From the NCBI GenBank assembly GCA_031771865.1, contig JASISA010000023.1:1054001-1118000 (forward strand): DNA of 64,000 nt, written 5' to 3'. Origin of the DNA: Nothophaeocryptopus gaeumannii (taxonomy: Eukaryota; Ascomycota; Dothideomycetes; Mycosphaerellales; Mycosphaerellaceae). Shown in pieces: positions 51,266 through 62,414 of the stretch. Within the stretch, counting starts at the first letter, position 1; every line of letters begins with the position of its first letter. The translations under genes were made by a program, and so were the position numbers. Under the pieces are notes generated by a model. That model had not been told where the DNA came from, ran no database searches, and saw nothing but the letters and a program-made list of their open reading frames with translations.

Positions 51266-54200
51266 TCAGCGTTTCTGCTCACATCTGGACTTCATGAATT
51301 GCCCCATCTCTTCCCTCCCAACGCCCTGCTCCCTCTCCATCAACCCGTCCCCATACCCCTCAATCCTACCGTCTTGTCTCTGCACCTTCTCCTTACTTCC
51401 ACCTAACCCCGCCAGAACTCCCCCTTGATCGTGATCTCCTCCCATCTCCATCACCGGCACCATCCCCACCCGTCCATGCGCACACACAAACGGAAAGACA
51501 CACTTCGCCAAATCCTCAACCAGTTTCTCACATTCTGGGATAGTGAGAGCGTCGTTGAACATGATCGCTGAACGACAGGCGCGGGAGTGGAGCATTTCGA
51601 TTAGTTTGCTAGGGATATGGGGGAGGAGGTGGAGCCAGGCGGGTTGTCCTTCTGAGGCGGATTTGGTGTGGGTGGGAGGGATAGGTTTGCGGCTCCCTTC
51701 TACGAGGCCCCATGACTCGGTCCGGAGGAGTTCGATTGCAAGGGCGGGGAAGTTTGCGCATCGTTCTGCTATGGGTGTTGGGAGATGGGTTATCATGATT
51801 CGATACGGTTGGTTGCCGCCGTTACTATGATAATAGAGCATCTGGTCGAGGGAGGAGGCCAGGGCAGTAGAGAGGTTGTAGCGGATGCCCCAGGTTTCGA
51901 AGTGCGGACGGTAGTCTGTGAAGAGGGTGTATTCGCGGCTGGAGACTTCGAAGATTATATGTTTGCCGCGTGTCGTGCCGTGGGTCAGCGAGATAGTTGG
52001 GATCTGAGGCTGTGGCTTTGTTTCTGAGCTGTGCGGACAGAAGTCGGCGAGGAGGGTTTCTAGGATAACACGTTCCGAGGCGGCGTGTTGGTCGATGAGC
52101 ACGAGGGTGCTGTCCTGCCCATCATGCATGCCCTTGGGTTTGTTCGTAATTTCGTCGGTTTTTGGCGTCCGGATCTTGACAAGGACGAACTTGCAATCGA
52201 CCTGCCCGATGATCTCCGCGTGCTTGAGGGACGTCTTAGATAGCTTCGTGCCTGCACCGGCCGAACCCCCATAAGTCGAGAATGCGCGCTCGAATTTGTC
52301 GCCCTCACAGCATCTGCTGTGCTCTTCAAGTTCGAGGAGACCGGGACCATCCAGTGATGCTACGGGGATAGGCTGCTCGTGCTGTCGCGCAAAGACCGGG
52401 TTCTTCCACTCTTTCAAGAACCCTGGAAGCCATATCTCGTCAGCCGCCCCAGCTGAAAGAGGTCTTTTTGGTGCCAGTGCCTTCCTACGTGCCAGACTGA
52501 TCGGCCTACCGGCGGAAGACAGGGCCGTGTCGATGGCAGCGCGATGGCGTAGAGGATTTGGGACGTCGGAGTCTCGTGACGCTACAGGATGTTCTTCCTC
52601 GACAGGCACCACAACGCCAGTGCGCGAATTGACACGGAACGCTCGCTTGCTGATTGGATCGATCCAGCTGAAGAGGCCATCTGCGCTGATGTTCCCATGC
52701 TCTGCTTGGTCCGCCAATGCTAGCAGCGCATCCTCGTCAATGCCACCGAAGTCATCGCTCGAGGGTTCCATCGCTTCGGCCGCCGCCGGGGAACCATTGT
52801 TCTGCGATTCACTATCGGCCCGGTTGAGCTCGCCGGCCTGTATTGGGGAATCGTCGAAAACAGTGTTTCTGGTGACAGCTTTCTGAGCTGGCTCCGAGGT
52901 GCTCGCTCTTGCCGGCGACGGACTCCCCTGAAGCGATGAGCCCTTCGGTTCTCGCGCATCCTTGGTCTTGCGAGCAAAGCCAGCTCGCATACCGCTTAGC
53001 AAAGTGGGATCGACACTCTCTGCAGCAGAACCGGCTTTCCTGACATACAAGACTTGTAAATCTTCGGTTGAGAGGTCAGTGATCTTACGTGTGCTGCCAG
53101 ACTTAAAGCCGCCATTTGTTTCTCTTCCAGCGAATTTCTGCCGCCTTTGCTTTTCATCGGTGGCTGAGCCAAGCGTAGGCCCGTGAATGGCGTCTGGAGC
53201 TGGAGTAGAAGCTCTCGATGACATTGGCGAAGCCGAAGCTGACGGCTGTTGCCCAACTTTTCTGCGTGCTCTCCGTTTTCTGGGTCGCATGTGTTGGCTT
53301 TCTAGCCAGGCTGTCACGGATGCTTCCAAGACATCGACCAGAGCTTTGACCGACGCATCGTTCAGGTCCTCAGGATATGTTGAAGAGTCGCGGACACGAC
53401 TTCCGAAAGTGAGTTGCAAGTAGTACATTGCATGTCGACCCAGACCCTTCTGAAGCTTTGTTCGCTTTTCGGCGACGGGGCCGCGGTCTTCTTCCCCTGC
53501 GTCCTCAATGTTTCCGAAACTACTATTTGAGAAGACCTTGTTCACACAGTCGTAAAGCTCGTGGCGGGCATAAGAGAGATGGCATGGCACAATACCAATG
53601 GACAAGAATTGACACAACGTCGTTGGCGCCGGGTCCAAGCATATCATTCCTTTCAATGAGACCGATGAGGTAGATGCTGAAAGTGGTACCCACCTGTGTC
53701 TGGACTCCAAAGGTGCCGCGCCAGACTGGAACAGCACCGGCAGTACGTCACGCAGGTCGAACTTGACAGACTTGCCTGCCATTTGCCGGAGATTCTTCGA
53801 TGTCAATGCCCGATCGGTACTTGAATGATGTCCTGCCATCTGTACAGATTTGGCTTCTACATTCGCATCCCGCAACTTTACAGCACAAGGTGCTCGCCAC
53901 GCTAAGAGTAAAGCAGCGATTCCATATTTGACTTCACTCCATGCCCTGTCGTCGCCGGAGGTTGCATCCGAAGAAAGGGCTCGTTGCTTGACTCTTACTG
54001 GCATGTTGCCGAACAAGTCTCGCACAGCGACGCTGGTCCCGTGTCTCGAGTGCAATTCTGCAAATCCAGATACGTCCTCGGGTCCTGATGACTGCCGAGC
54101 GATGAACTTGCCGTGGTACATCGTGAGCGTTCCAGATTGTTTGGTGCTTTCATGAGTTGATGTGATGGTCATAAGAGACATGGCAGCAAGCTCGGCCAAG

Positions 54201-54511
54201 AACGTCCCGGTCGAGCCATGCACGTCAACAGGAGGCTTCTCTCCGATCACAGATCTCTTTGAAGTGCAATGCATCTTGCCAAGGCCTCCACTTTCGGTGA
54301 ACTCGCTGGCAGGTATACCAATACCATTGTCGTCGACAGTGCAGGCGCCTCGTCGCCAATCGACTGATATATCAACTTTCGTGCTTCCAGCATCCAGACT
54401 GTTCTCCAAGAGACTGAGGATCACTCCCTGTAGTGACGTGATATGCTTTGATGAATGGATTTGAGCGATAGCTTCTGCACCCAGGGGTAGTATTCGCTGA
54501 GTGGTGGCCAT
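51266..54511 (-). CDS. MLH3: DNA mismatch repair / meiotic recombination protein MLH3
   Basis: MutL homologue that pairs with MLH1; its endonuclease resolves meiotic crossovers and helps mismatch repair. Single exon, 1081 aa from ATG 54511 (MATTQRILPLGAEAIAQIHS); the frame is open upstream but lacks an ATG and gene-like content. N-terminal GHKL ATPase motifs: LLENSLDAGSTKVDI, VDDNGIGIP, GLGKMHCTSKRS. A long variable linker spans about 330-780, with Ser-rich low complexity. The C-terminal endonuclease domain has the metal-binding motif D807-QHAASERVILE (DQHA-x2-E-x4-E), ACRSAIMFND and, near the end, CAHGRVGMVPV. The last motif is CPHGRP in many MutL proteins, so it differs here. The 3' end of the sense strand is G-rich. 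Confidence 0.92.
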   Translation of the reverse strand: MATTQRILPLGAEAIAQIHSSKHITSLQGVILSLLENSLDAGSTKVDISVDWRRGACTVDDNGIGIPASEFTESGGLGKMHCTSKRSVIGEKPPVDVHGSTGTFLAELAAMSLMTITSTHESTKQSGTLTMYHGKFIARQSSGPEDVSGFAELHSRHGTSVAVRDLFGNMPVRVKQRALSSDATSGDDRAWSEVKYGIAALLLAWRAPCAVKLRDANVEAKSVQMAGHHSSTDRALTSKNLRQMAGKSVKFDLRDVLPVLFQSGAAPLESRHRWVPLSASTSSVSLKGMICLDPAPTTLCQFLSIGIVPCHLSYARHELYDCVNKVFSNSSFGNIEDAGEEDRGPVAEKRTKLQKGLGRHAMYYLQLTFGSRVRDSSTYPEDLNDASVKALVDVLEASVTAWLESQHMRPRKRRARRKVGQQPSASASPMSSRASTPAPDAIHGPTLGSATDEKQRRQKFAGRETNGGFKSGSTRKITDLSTEDLQVLYVRKAGSAAESVDPTLLSGMRAGFARKTKDAREPKGSSLQGSPSPARASTSEPAQKAVTRNTVFDDSPIQAGELNRADSESQNNGSPAAAEAMEPSSDDFGGIDEDALLALADQAEHGNISADGLFSWIDPISKRAFRVNSRTGVVVPVEEEHPVASRDSDVPNPLRHRAAIDTALSSAGRPISLARRKALAPKRPLSAGAADEIWLPGFLKEWKNPVFARQHEQPIPVASLDGPGLLELEEHSRCCEGDKFERAFSTYGGSAGAGTKLSKTSLKHAEIIGQVDCKFVLVKIRTPKTDEITNKPKGMHDGQDSTLVLIDQHAASERVILETLLADFCPHSSETKPQPQIPTISLTHGTTRGKHIIFEVSSREYTLFTDYRPHFETWGIRYNLSTALASSLDQMLYYHSNGGNQPYRIMITHLPTPIAERCANFPALAIELLRTESWGLVEGSRKPIPPTHTKSASEGQPAWLHLLPHIPSKLIEMLHSRACRSAIMFNDALTIPECEKLVEDLAKCVFPFVCAHGRVGMVPVMEMGGDHDQGGVLAGLGGSKEKVQRQDGRIEGYGDGLMEREQGVGREEMGQFMKSRCEQKR

Positions 54512-55319
54512 GATGGGGTCCCTGTCCGTCCCAGACCCCTTTACGGCGGTAGGCGCTTCCTCTTCCTCTGTATCGGCTGCTTGAGGGCGAGCATGTCGGC
54601 TAAGATGCTTGGATCTGGCGTTCCTCGAAGAAGCCACCACGCGTTTCCTCGGCTGTCGTGTATATTGCAGATACTGGAAGGTCCAAGACGGTCCAGAACA
54701 GTTTTGTTTATCGTAAAGCAGAATTCGAGGTTGTCGAGATGGGGAGAAGGTATTAGCGTGCACGTGGCAACTGGGGTATAGAGTTGAGGCCAAGGCTATG
54801 ACATAAGGTTATGCGACTTATGCAGGGATCAAACTAGGCCCCTTTGGAGCTGCTCCAGAATGATGCTGCTGGGCTTCACCACCCTCATTGCTGGCATCTC
54901 ACTGCATGCACCTCTGCTAATCATCGCTGCACATCGACAACGGCGTCCTCATCACCACTGCCGAGCAATTCCACGCCGCTTACCGCCCAGCTACACGTCC
55001 GCCTACACGTATCTTTCCGCGACAGTCGAGACCCACGCCATTGGAGGCACAACGTCCGAACCCCCGAGTCTCAGCAGTGTCTCAATCAACCTGCCAGGAA
55101 CAGGAGACTGCATCCTCGCTGACCGTAAGCTGGGCTCTGCAATCATAACCAGCACTTCCCAGCTACACCACCGTCGTTCCAGCTACAACTTGCCTCTCCA
55201 ACTCACGCGCTTGCTGCAAACCCGGATCGCGCCGATTGTTGCCGCCGGTGACTTCTGTTCTTTCTCTGCTTTTTGCTTGCTGCGCAGACCAACCTTCAAG
55301 CCTCTTTGTAGCCAAGGAA
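54512..55319. other. Divergent upstream region, MLH3 and the gene at 55320
   Basis: 808 bp between divergent starts. A 158-codon plus-strand ORF (54860-55336) overlaps the next start and has no recognised motif. Confidence 0.4.
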
Positions 55320-56809
55320 ATGATGGCTACCGCTGAAGTCGCCAGCAGACATCAAGGTACGTTCTACTTCCACTCGCGATTGCCTGGTCATTCAATATGC
55401 CAAGCCTGCCTTCTTTCTCCTTCAATAGGGCAGGCTCGACTGACACTGAGCTCCCAGAGCGCCCGCACCGTCGCAAGCCTTTTGCCAACTTCGTCAAGCG
55501 CCTCACGAACTTCAAGAGCAGTGATCAAGACAAGAACAACAGCAAGAAGTCTAATGGCGGTCCTGCGCTGAAGCACAAGAAGAACAACACCTTCACCGGC
55601 AAGAATAACCCCTATCCGCAGTCTGGCCACCTCCATCAACAGCATCAAGCAACTCATCCATCGTTTGGTACATCGGCAAGGGAGCAGTACGATAACCCGT
55701 CATACTCTTCTGTCCCAGAGAGCTCGATCCACGGTCGAGAGGGTCACAACAGCCACAGCAACAAGAGCGGGGCGCCAACGTTGGCAACGAATCCGGAGAC
55801 AGTCCATAGCGATGCAGGAAATAGCAGGGCTGCAACAACTACGACTGGAGCTGGCGCCCTCAGTAGCGTTGATGGCGCCGGAGCGAATAGCACCTTCAGC
55901 TCGCCCAACCAAAGCGACCACTCACTCGCTACCACTTTGACGACGATACAGTCACAAGCTACTGGAGCAGGTGCCGTACCGGGCATTTCCGGGCATCATT
56001 ATGGTCACAATGCTCAAAGTCAGCCCAACGGAACCATGTTTGCCCATCAATACCCGGTATCCCCGGCGCCTTCGGCCATGACCGCGTCGGCCATTCCACG
56101 TCATCTCCACACCGACTCCAATTCGCCCGCCACCTACACGTCTGCCACTGCGAACAACATGCTCTCTGACAATGCCAGCATCTTGACGTTGGCTTCTTCT
56201 TCCAAGCGCCGAAGGAGGAGCATGGACACAGACGCTTCGGTGCGTGCTCTGGCGCCCAGCTCGGTCTTTGGCGGCAGCCGAGAATCCCTGCCACTGAGTG
56301 TGCTAAGCAGTGGTCAGGATCCAGCACGTCAATCAATTGGTGGTATTGCTGGATCTGCCTCTGCAGAGCGTGCAAGCGTCTATTCGTCGTCTGGTTTGGC
56401 GCGAGAGGTTACCGGAGTCAATGCTCCTTTACTAGCCTCCGAGCGAAACTCCTACTACGCCAAGACGGGTGGGGACACCAAGTCTTTGCGTTCAATCTCG
56501 AACATCAAAGACGACGCGCGATCAATCAGCGGCATCGACGCACGTTCGCAGTACGACGCGAAGAGCACGCACGATGTCGCCAGCTTGAGAAGCTTCGATG
56601 CGAGAAGTGGTCATCAGCAGCCTGGTGACGGTCATCATGTCAGGAACGGTAGTGTCGCTGGCAGCATAGGCAGTCCGGCCAATATGCCCTCCCTGCTACG
56701 CCAGACGTCCACAGGCGGGACATTGAATCTGAGTCGCCGCAACAGTGACTGGTTGGACGAGGAGCAGGAGAATGAGCAGGGTGGAGTGGATGTGAAGAAG
56801 GCAGAATAG
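55320..56809 (+). CDS. Serine-rich fungal protein, uncharacterised
   Basis: Exons 55320-55356 (MMATAEVASRHQ) and 55434-56809 join over a 77-nt intron (GTACGT..GGCAG) to give 470 aa beginning MMATAEVASRHQ-GSTDTELPERPHRR. The second exon is also open upstream with an internal ATG (55397), but the spliced start reads better. The N-terminus has a basic patch (RRKPFANFVKRLTNFKSS); the middle is a long Ser/Thr/Asn/His-rich disordered region; then RRRRSMDTDASVRALAPSSV, and near the C-terminus a repeated ARSISGID/ARSQYD/ASLRSFDARS pattern. No membrane segment or catalytic motif. The order of features suggests a widely kept filamentous-fungal protein of unknown function, perhaps regulated by phosphorylation. 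Confidence 0.72.
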
Positions 56810-57484
56810 ATCTCTGTTCACATTCAATGGTGTCTTTGAACACCTGGTCAAATGAAATTTTCGAGGAGTTGAGGCGCGCTGGACACGACGTTGACTCTTT
56901 CCACTTCGAGTGGTGAGAGCAAGGTATGTCGATCACAGTTGTATTGATTGTTGAACTTGATTTACGGGCAGATAGCACGATACCCCCGGATCATTGATTA
57001 GTTGAATGAGGAGTAGGGAAATGCTGAACGATCGTTATCTCTGGACACAATCCGCTCTTAATCGCATCCTCACTTTTTCATTCCAAGCTCGACACATTGA
57101 TTGATATCGCGATGATGAAGAATCTTTAAGGAGAGCGCGCCAGTGCCTTTCGCCGAACGGACCACTAGGGCTTGAGGCTCTTGTTCGACAATCGCCAAGA
57201 AATTCGAACGCGCCTGCCTTTCTCCTCTGGACTTCTGACTCTTCCCTTTCCCACTGCATCTATGTCCGCCTTGCCAGCACTATCGCGCGCATCATTCTTA
57301 AAATGCGGCCACGTTCAATAAAGTCGAACTTATACTATAGCTCACTCATGTCTTTCTCGTGGGCTATTTCTCGGCGTTGGCCGCGCAACATGCAGCCACG
57401 GCTCCTGCAGAGTCGTCAGCTTTGAAGCTTCCAGCCATGCTGCTCTGTTGCAGCATTTGACCATCACGACTTAGATACGTTGAT
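56810..57484. other. Intergenic, upstream of the HET gene
   Basis: No gene supported on either strand. Confidence 0.4.
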
Positions 57485-59617
57485 ATGGACGAGATTTGGC
57501 AACCTTTGTCCGGCGAGCGCGCCGTGCGCTTCCTCCAACTTCTTCCCGGACAGTCACTCGACCAGCTTGCTGTAGAGCTGGTCTGCGATGACCTAACCCT
57601 CCGTCCTGCACCCAGCTACGAAGCCACTTCATACACATGCGCGGGTCAAGATCCTACGGAAAGCATTCTTATCAACGGCCATGTAGTGAAAATTTGCAAG
57701 AACGCTCATGACTTCCTCTCACGCCTCCGCCGGCCAGATGAAGATCGCATGCTCTGGATGGACTGCATCTGTATCAATCAGAGGGATCCGGTGGAGCGTG
57801 CACAGCAGGTGCGAATCATGCATCTGATCTACAAATCTGCCAGGAGAGTGATCATATGGCTCGGGCCACAAGACGAACCCACTTCCACTGCGATGGACTA
57901 CATTGCACAACTCGACCCTAGTACATATCTCAAGGAAATGCAGTACTATGTCTTCGGAGGCCAACCGATTTTGGAAAAGAAGTCTTTCCTGTTCGATGAG
58001 ATGGCAGAGTGCGACGAGAACAAACGCACCTTACAGGCACTCGCTGCTCTACTCCGACACCGGTATTTTCGCAGAGTCTGGATCCAACAAGACGCTGTGT
58101 TTTGTAAGAACACTATGGTTATCTGCGGAGAGAAGGAGGTCTCATGGCAGCAAATCTTCTCTGTTGTGTGGCTTCTCACGCCTCGAAACTCTCGTGGCTG
58201 GCCGTCGTGGACCTGCATTGAGTATTTCGAGGAGGTTGAGTTGACCTCGCTTGCCGTGCGTATAATACAAACCAATCGAATCACTCATCATCGTATACAA
58301 AATCCCTGGGGAATGGACGCATTCAAAATTCGACGAAGCTGGGACGATCCAAATTGGCGAACTGAACTCGAACAAGACGTTCTGAACGAGTCTTCCGACG
58401 AGGGCCCAGGTTCCTTCATTAGCTCTCCAATTGTGAAACTGGCACGCGACTGCTCCTGGTGCGAAGCGACGGACGTTCGAGATAAAGTATACGCGCTGCA
58501 TAATCTGGAATGGAATCATAATCGGGAATCGAATCCAGTGTCGTCATTCAGTTCAGCAGCACGTCCCAAAGCAGACTACACAGTGCCCTGGCAGACGGTA
58601 TTCATTCGAACTGCAAAGTGGATCTACGGAAGCTATCCTTCTGATCTGATGGCAATGATTGGTCGCGCTCAGCAGAAAGATGCGTCCATACCCTCGTGGG
58701 TTCCTGACCTTCGTGTCAAGATCGATCCCATGTTTATACCACACTTGCCTTGGTGTGCTGGAGGTCTTGCCTACCGCCCGCACTTGGGGTTTCTCAATCT
58801 GCCACGATCACCACGTGGTACACAGCCGCTACCGGCATACTGGGCAGAATACCAGAAGGGGAAAAGAAAGCGCATACCGAACGAGGGTCTCGAGCTCACT
58901 GCGATCTTGCACGATCGAGTGATTTACACGAGTCTCAAGCTCAATATATCATCGGGACACACAATACACTTGACAGAGAACGTGAACCAAGTCCTGGAGA
59001 AAGTACGCCTCGATGTACAGCACATCGAGAACAACCTCGCTAAATACTTCACTGGGACGTCTGGATTGGAAGCGTACGCCGCATCGATTATCGCCAACAC
59101 TACTCATGAGGACAAATTGGCTTCCGCGGAGTACGAGCGCGACGGGTTTAGTCGATGGCATCAGTGGCTTAAACATGGAACCCCAGATCCTGCTCCTGCA
59201 TATCACGAAGCTGTGGAGAACTCGGAGTACCTGACGTACAACAACTTCTACACCACCGCTCATGGTATCATGGGCCTTGGTCCAGTCATGACGGCGCCTG
59301 GCGACTACGTGGCGGTTCTGCAAGGCTTCCGATACCCTGTTGCTTTGAGGAGAGTCGGCCCGCCAGAGAAGCAATATTATGAGTTGCTGGGATCGTGTTA
59401 TGTTCACAGGATGATGCGTGGCCGGGTGTGGAATCTGATTGATGACTTTAAGTGCAAATACCGACATGGCTCCGAAGATGAGCAAGTGGACGATCTTGCG
59501 AGTCTGGCCGAGGATAATGGACCACGAGTACCATGTGAGAGTTTCCCGTTCAACGCGAAGAGCGACTACGGAGTTGTGACGAGAGTGCTTGGGAAGAGAC
59601 GGATTGTGCTGATATGA
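57485..59617 (+). CDS. Heterokaryon incompatibility (HET) domain protein
   Basis: Single exon, 710 aa. The HET domain spans about residues 45-200 with its three blocks: YEATSYTCAG near 45, MLWMDCICINQRDPVERAQQ near 95, and VRIMHLIYKSARRVIIWLGP near 115. HET proteins trigger programmed cell death after fusion of unlike fungal strains, and many have unknown partners. The N-terminus (residues 1-40) includes RFLQLLPGQ. After the domain the protein has no NACHT, WD or ankyrin repeats that I can see; it is a stand-alone HET protein with a C-terminal region containing HGIMGLGPVMTAPGDYVAVL and VALRRVGPPEKQYYELLGSC, the common HET C-terminal segment. Full-length and apparently intact. No transposon or partner gene is adjacent. 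Confidence 0.93.
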   Translation: MDEIWQPLSGERAVRFLQLLPGQSLDQLAVELVCDDLTLRPAPSYEATSYTCAGQDPTESILINGHVVKICKNAHDFLSRLRRPDEDRMLWMDCICINQRDPVERAQQVRIMHLIYKSARRVIIWLGPQDEPTSTAMDYIAQLDPSTYLKEMQYYVFGGQPILEKKSFLFDEMAECDENKRTLQALAALLRHRYFRRVWIQQDAVFCKNTMVICGEKEVSWQQIFSVVWLLTPRNSRGWPSWTCIEYFEEVELTSLAVRIIQTNRITHHRIQNPWGMDAFKIRRSWDDPNWRTELEQDVLNESSDEGPGSFISSPIVKLARDCSWCEATDVRDKVYALHNLEWNHNRESNPVSSFSSAARPKADYTVPWQTVFIRTAKWIYGSYPSDLMAMIGRAQQKDASIPSWVPDLRVKIDPMFIPHLPWCAGGLAYRPHLGFLNLPRSPRGTQPLPAYWAEYQKGKRKRIPNEGLELTAILHDRVIYTSLKLNISSGHTIHLTENVNQVLEKVRLDVQHIENNLAKYFTGTSGLEAYAASIIANTTHEDKLASAEYERDGFSRWHQWLKHGTPDPAPAYHEAVENSEYLTYNNFYTTAHGIMGLGPVMTAPGDYVAVLQGFRYPVALRRVGPPEKQYYELLGSCYVHRMMRGRVWNLIDDFKCKYRHGSEDEQVDDLASLAEDNGPRVPCESFPFNAKSDYGVVTRVLGKRRIVLI

Positions 59618-61378
59618 AAAACTGGAGTGATACAATGCCTACCTACAGCATGCTATACGCTTTCTCCCAGGATCATTGTTCTCCAGCATCTCGAAGATCC
59701 GCAAAACCATCAAGCCGTTCCCAGAACGCTTTCTCACTTCTTCTTCTTCCCTGGACACTGTGAGGCAATACAGAAGAAGCGGCCGCAACCGGGACAGACT
59801 GGTGCGCCTGACATTGTTGTTGGTTTCGATCGGGTTGGTTAGTGGTTTGTTGATGTTTGTGATGGGTGATAGTCTGGTGTGTCGGTTGTTGATCGGGGGT
59901 GTGTTTGTGTTGAAGGTTTGGTGAGGAGCCTGGATCAGTGAGCGTTCGGCGGCCGTTTTGAAATTTTCGTCTGCTACTGTGGACGGTGTTTGTGGATGGA
60001 GCTGGACGCCACCACTGGAGGGCAAGGGTGGTTGGTTGGGGCATAACGCGACTGTGCTATGGTGAAGGGAGAATCAAGGATTCTTGTGTTCATGGACGAC
60101 GAGAGATATGGTAGAGAGGTCTTCTTCATTCACAGATTACGAAAGACATCATGAGCGATTGTTGGAAAAGCCGCCCTTATCATGGAATTTCAGCATCGTG
60201 TTGCACAATGGCCTTCGGAAGATTTAGTTCATGAGAAAAATGACCTTAATGAGGCGTTCTCAACGAATAGATGCAGTCCTTACAACAACAGTTGCAAGAT
60301 TTCTCAATCGTTCGAAAGGACGTCGCCGCCCTCTTCTCGACCATCGACGTAACAGTAACCAAGCACGCTCGAAACACGTCTTGCGCCGTCGCATGCAACG
60401 AAGTTCGGCGAAGTCAGCTATCGCCTATTCGAGCCCGTCGTCGAGTCGATGCATATCGCGCTTCAAGTGTGCAGAGAAGCCAAGGGCGTCGAACCCAAGT
60501 TGCAGTACCTGCAACTTCTGATCGACCTGGATCGATGTAGCGGCTCATGGCGCACCTGCGATGCTTCCTTGCGACCGGTTTGAGGAAGGGGCTGAGGTGA
60601 GGTTACTTCACAAACAAGCGTCTTAATTCTCATCTCTCTTGCAACAGTAATCGTTCTCTAAATGGCTTGGAATGACGGAGGGTCTCAGATCGCAGCTGTG
60701 GTGTTCTTCTGTGAATTTGCTCAGAGAGACGCTGTCGGCGAAGAGCACCACCAAAGCCTGTTTCACCTGCCTTCAAGTAATTTTTTTCCATATGTTTCAG
60801 CGGCAGAGTACCTACGATCGCATCCGTTGTGCTCTCTTGCAAGTGGATTGCAGAGGTGAAGTTGCACAAACAGGATCTCGGTCAGATCTGACGCATCACG
60901 TGTCTTGTCTTGTGCAGCCAATCACAGGCCGCGATATCCCTCAACTGACGTCAAAGCGACTGCCGGAAGGGCGGATCCTCGGCCGGTGGAGAAGCAGATC
61001 CCTGGCCTGGCCTGGCCTTGGAAGAAAAGAAATCGGAGCGGCCAGTGCTTCGAACATCTCCATTTAGCCAGAAGAGTCCATTTCTCACCCGACACCTCAC
61101 TTTCCCATCTACCATCACCCAGCGACGACTCGGCACGCTCCTTACGACTTCACGACTTGGACTTAGCATCAGCATAATCCCCAGATCAGCATCGAACACC
61201 CATCCGACGCGTCTTTTGTCTCGCCGCCCGGCTCGAATTAGCATACCAGCGGCCCTGCTTGCCCGCAAGGCAGACCACCCCGAAAACGCGCAACGACATC
61301 ACGACCGCGATTTTGTGACCACCGACCCCGCCACATCTACCACATACCTCTCACGAGCACGACTTCACCTCCCTCGAA
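59618..61378. other. Gene-poor stretch, 1.8 kb
   Basis: Only short ORFs without motifs. A candidate at 59676-59924 (82 codons, one hydrophobic helix) begins with TTG and is not called. The last 300 bp are C-rich leader-like sequence before ATG 61379. Confidence 0.4.
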
Positions 61379-61945
61379 ATGAAAATCTTCTCCTCCTCCC
61401 ACGAGTTCGCCTACTCCTGGGACGAGGTCTCCACGTGCAACTGGCGAAAATACTGCCCTTGGAACGACCAATCCACACACGTAATAGGCGTTGACACCCT
61501 ATCCCGCTCTTTGGACACATCCACCGGAATCCTCCGCACGGAACGACTCATAACCTGCAAACAATCCGCTCCGCAATGGCTACGATCCTTTCTCGGCAGT
61601 CAAGATACGAGTATGGTGTATGAGGTGTCTTATGTGGATCCGAAAGCGAGAAAGGTGACGATGTGCAGTCAGAACATGACGTGGTCAGAGTTGTTAAGTG
61701 TGCAAGAGAAAGTGGTGTATAGACCGAGTGAGTTGGTGGCAGGAAAGACGGTATTTGAGCAAGAGGCGAAAATTATTGCGCTGTGTGGAGGGTGGCAGAA
61801 GATAAAAAGTGCGATCGAAGAATTCACGGTCGAGAGGTTCAGGCAGAACGCCGCGAAAGGCAAAGACGGTTTTGAGAGAGTACTTGCGATAAGTCGTGAG
61901 GTTTTTGCAGAGGAGAGGAGGAAGAGGCATTTAAGTGCGATGTGA
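61379..61945 (+). CDS. PRELI/MSF1 (Ups) family mitochondrial lipid-transfer protein
   Basis: Intermembrane-space protein that carries phosphatidic acid or phosphatidylserine between mitochondrial membranes, supporting cardiolipin and PE synthesis, with Mdm35 as partner (family knowledge). Single exon, 188 aa, ATG 61379. It starts MKIFSSSHEFAYSWDEVSTC, followed by NWRKYCPW and HVIGVDTLSRSLD; the signature GILRTERLITCKQSAPQWLR is complete. A C-terminal helix (FRQNAAKGKDGFERVLAISR) completes the fold. The exact paralogue (Ups1, Ups2 or Ups3) cannot be told by eye. The insertion CPW after NWRKY is unusual, as most members have YPN there. Sense strand is C-rich at the start and G-rich at the end. 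Confidence 0.93.
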   Translation: MKIFSSSHEFAYSWDEVSTCNWRKYCPWNDQSTHVIGVDTLSRSLDTSTGILRTERLITCKQSAPQWLRSFLGSQDTSMVYEVSYVDPKARKVTMCSQNMTWSELLSVQEKVVYRPSELVAGKTVFEQEAKIIALCGGWQKIKSAIEEFTVERFRQNAAKGKDGFERVLAISREVFAEERRKRHLSAM

Positions 61946-62414
61946 GGAATTCAACATTCGGAAATGGGAGAGTATGGACACGATGAGTGGAACTGGTTGC
62001 GCGAGAGTGCTTCAACACCCATCTCTGTCCTCTTTGTTTGCAAATTGCCTTTGATACTGTGCGTTCTGAGCGAAGCGGGGATGGAGTTCTGGTTTACCTG
62101 GATATTGATACACAAAGCGGCATATGGGGTGCAGCCTTCGGAAAAGCATTTGCATATTCCTTACAAGCGGTTGCATAGATGCTTTTGATGACGAGGTCCA
62201 GAGGGATACCCGGCTAGATGTCGCGCAAGCGATCGTTATAGATATTGCTACACATTAGACTTGTACAGTCGATGATGCTATACGACCGTCACGCTCTCTT
62301 TCATACTTTCCAGTGACTGCCGCGAGTCTGTCCAGGCCGCGCTTGGCTGATGTGCGGAGCGATTGAGCATGACTCTTTGACACTTGGCAGTTATCCGCCT
62401 TAAGCCTATGCAAT
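61946..62414. other. Convergent 3' region
   Basis: Between the PRELI gene and the NADAR gene, tail-to-tail. No gene supported. Confidence 0.4.

Noticed and set aside
59676..59924. 82-codon ORF with one hydrophobic helix
   Set aside because: Starts at TTG with no ATG, no conserved feature, sits in a skewed 3' region.
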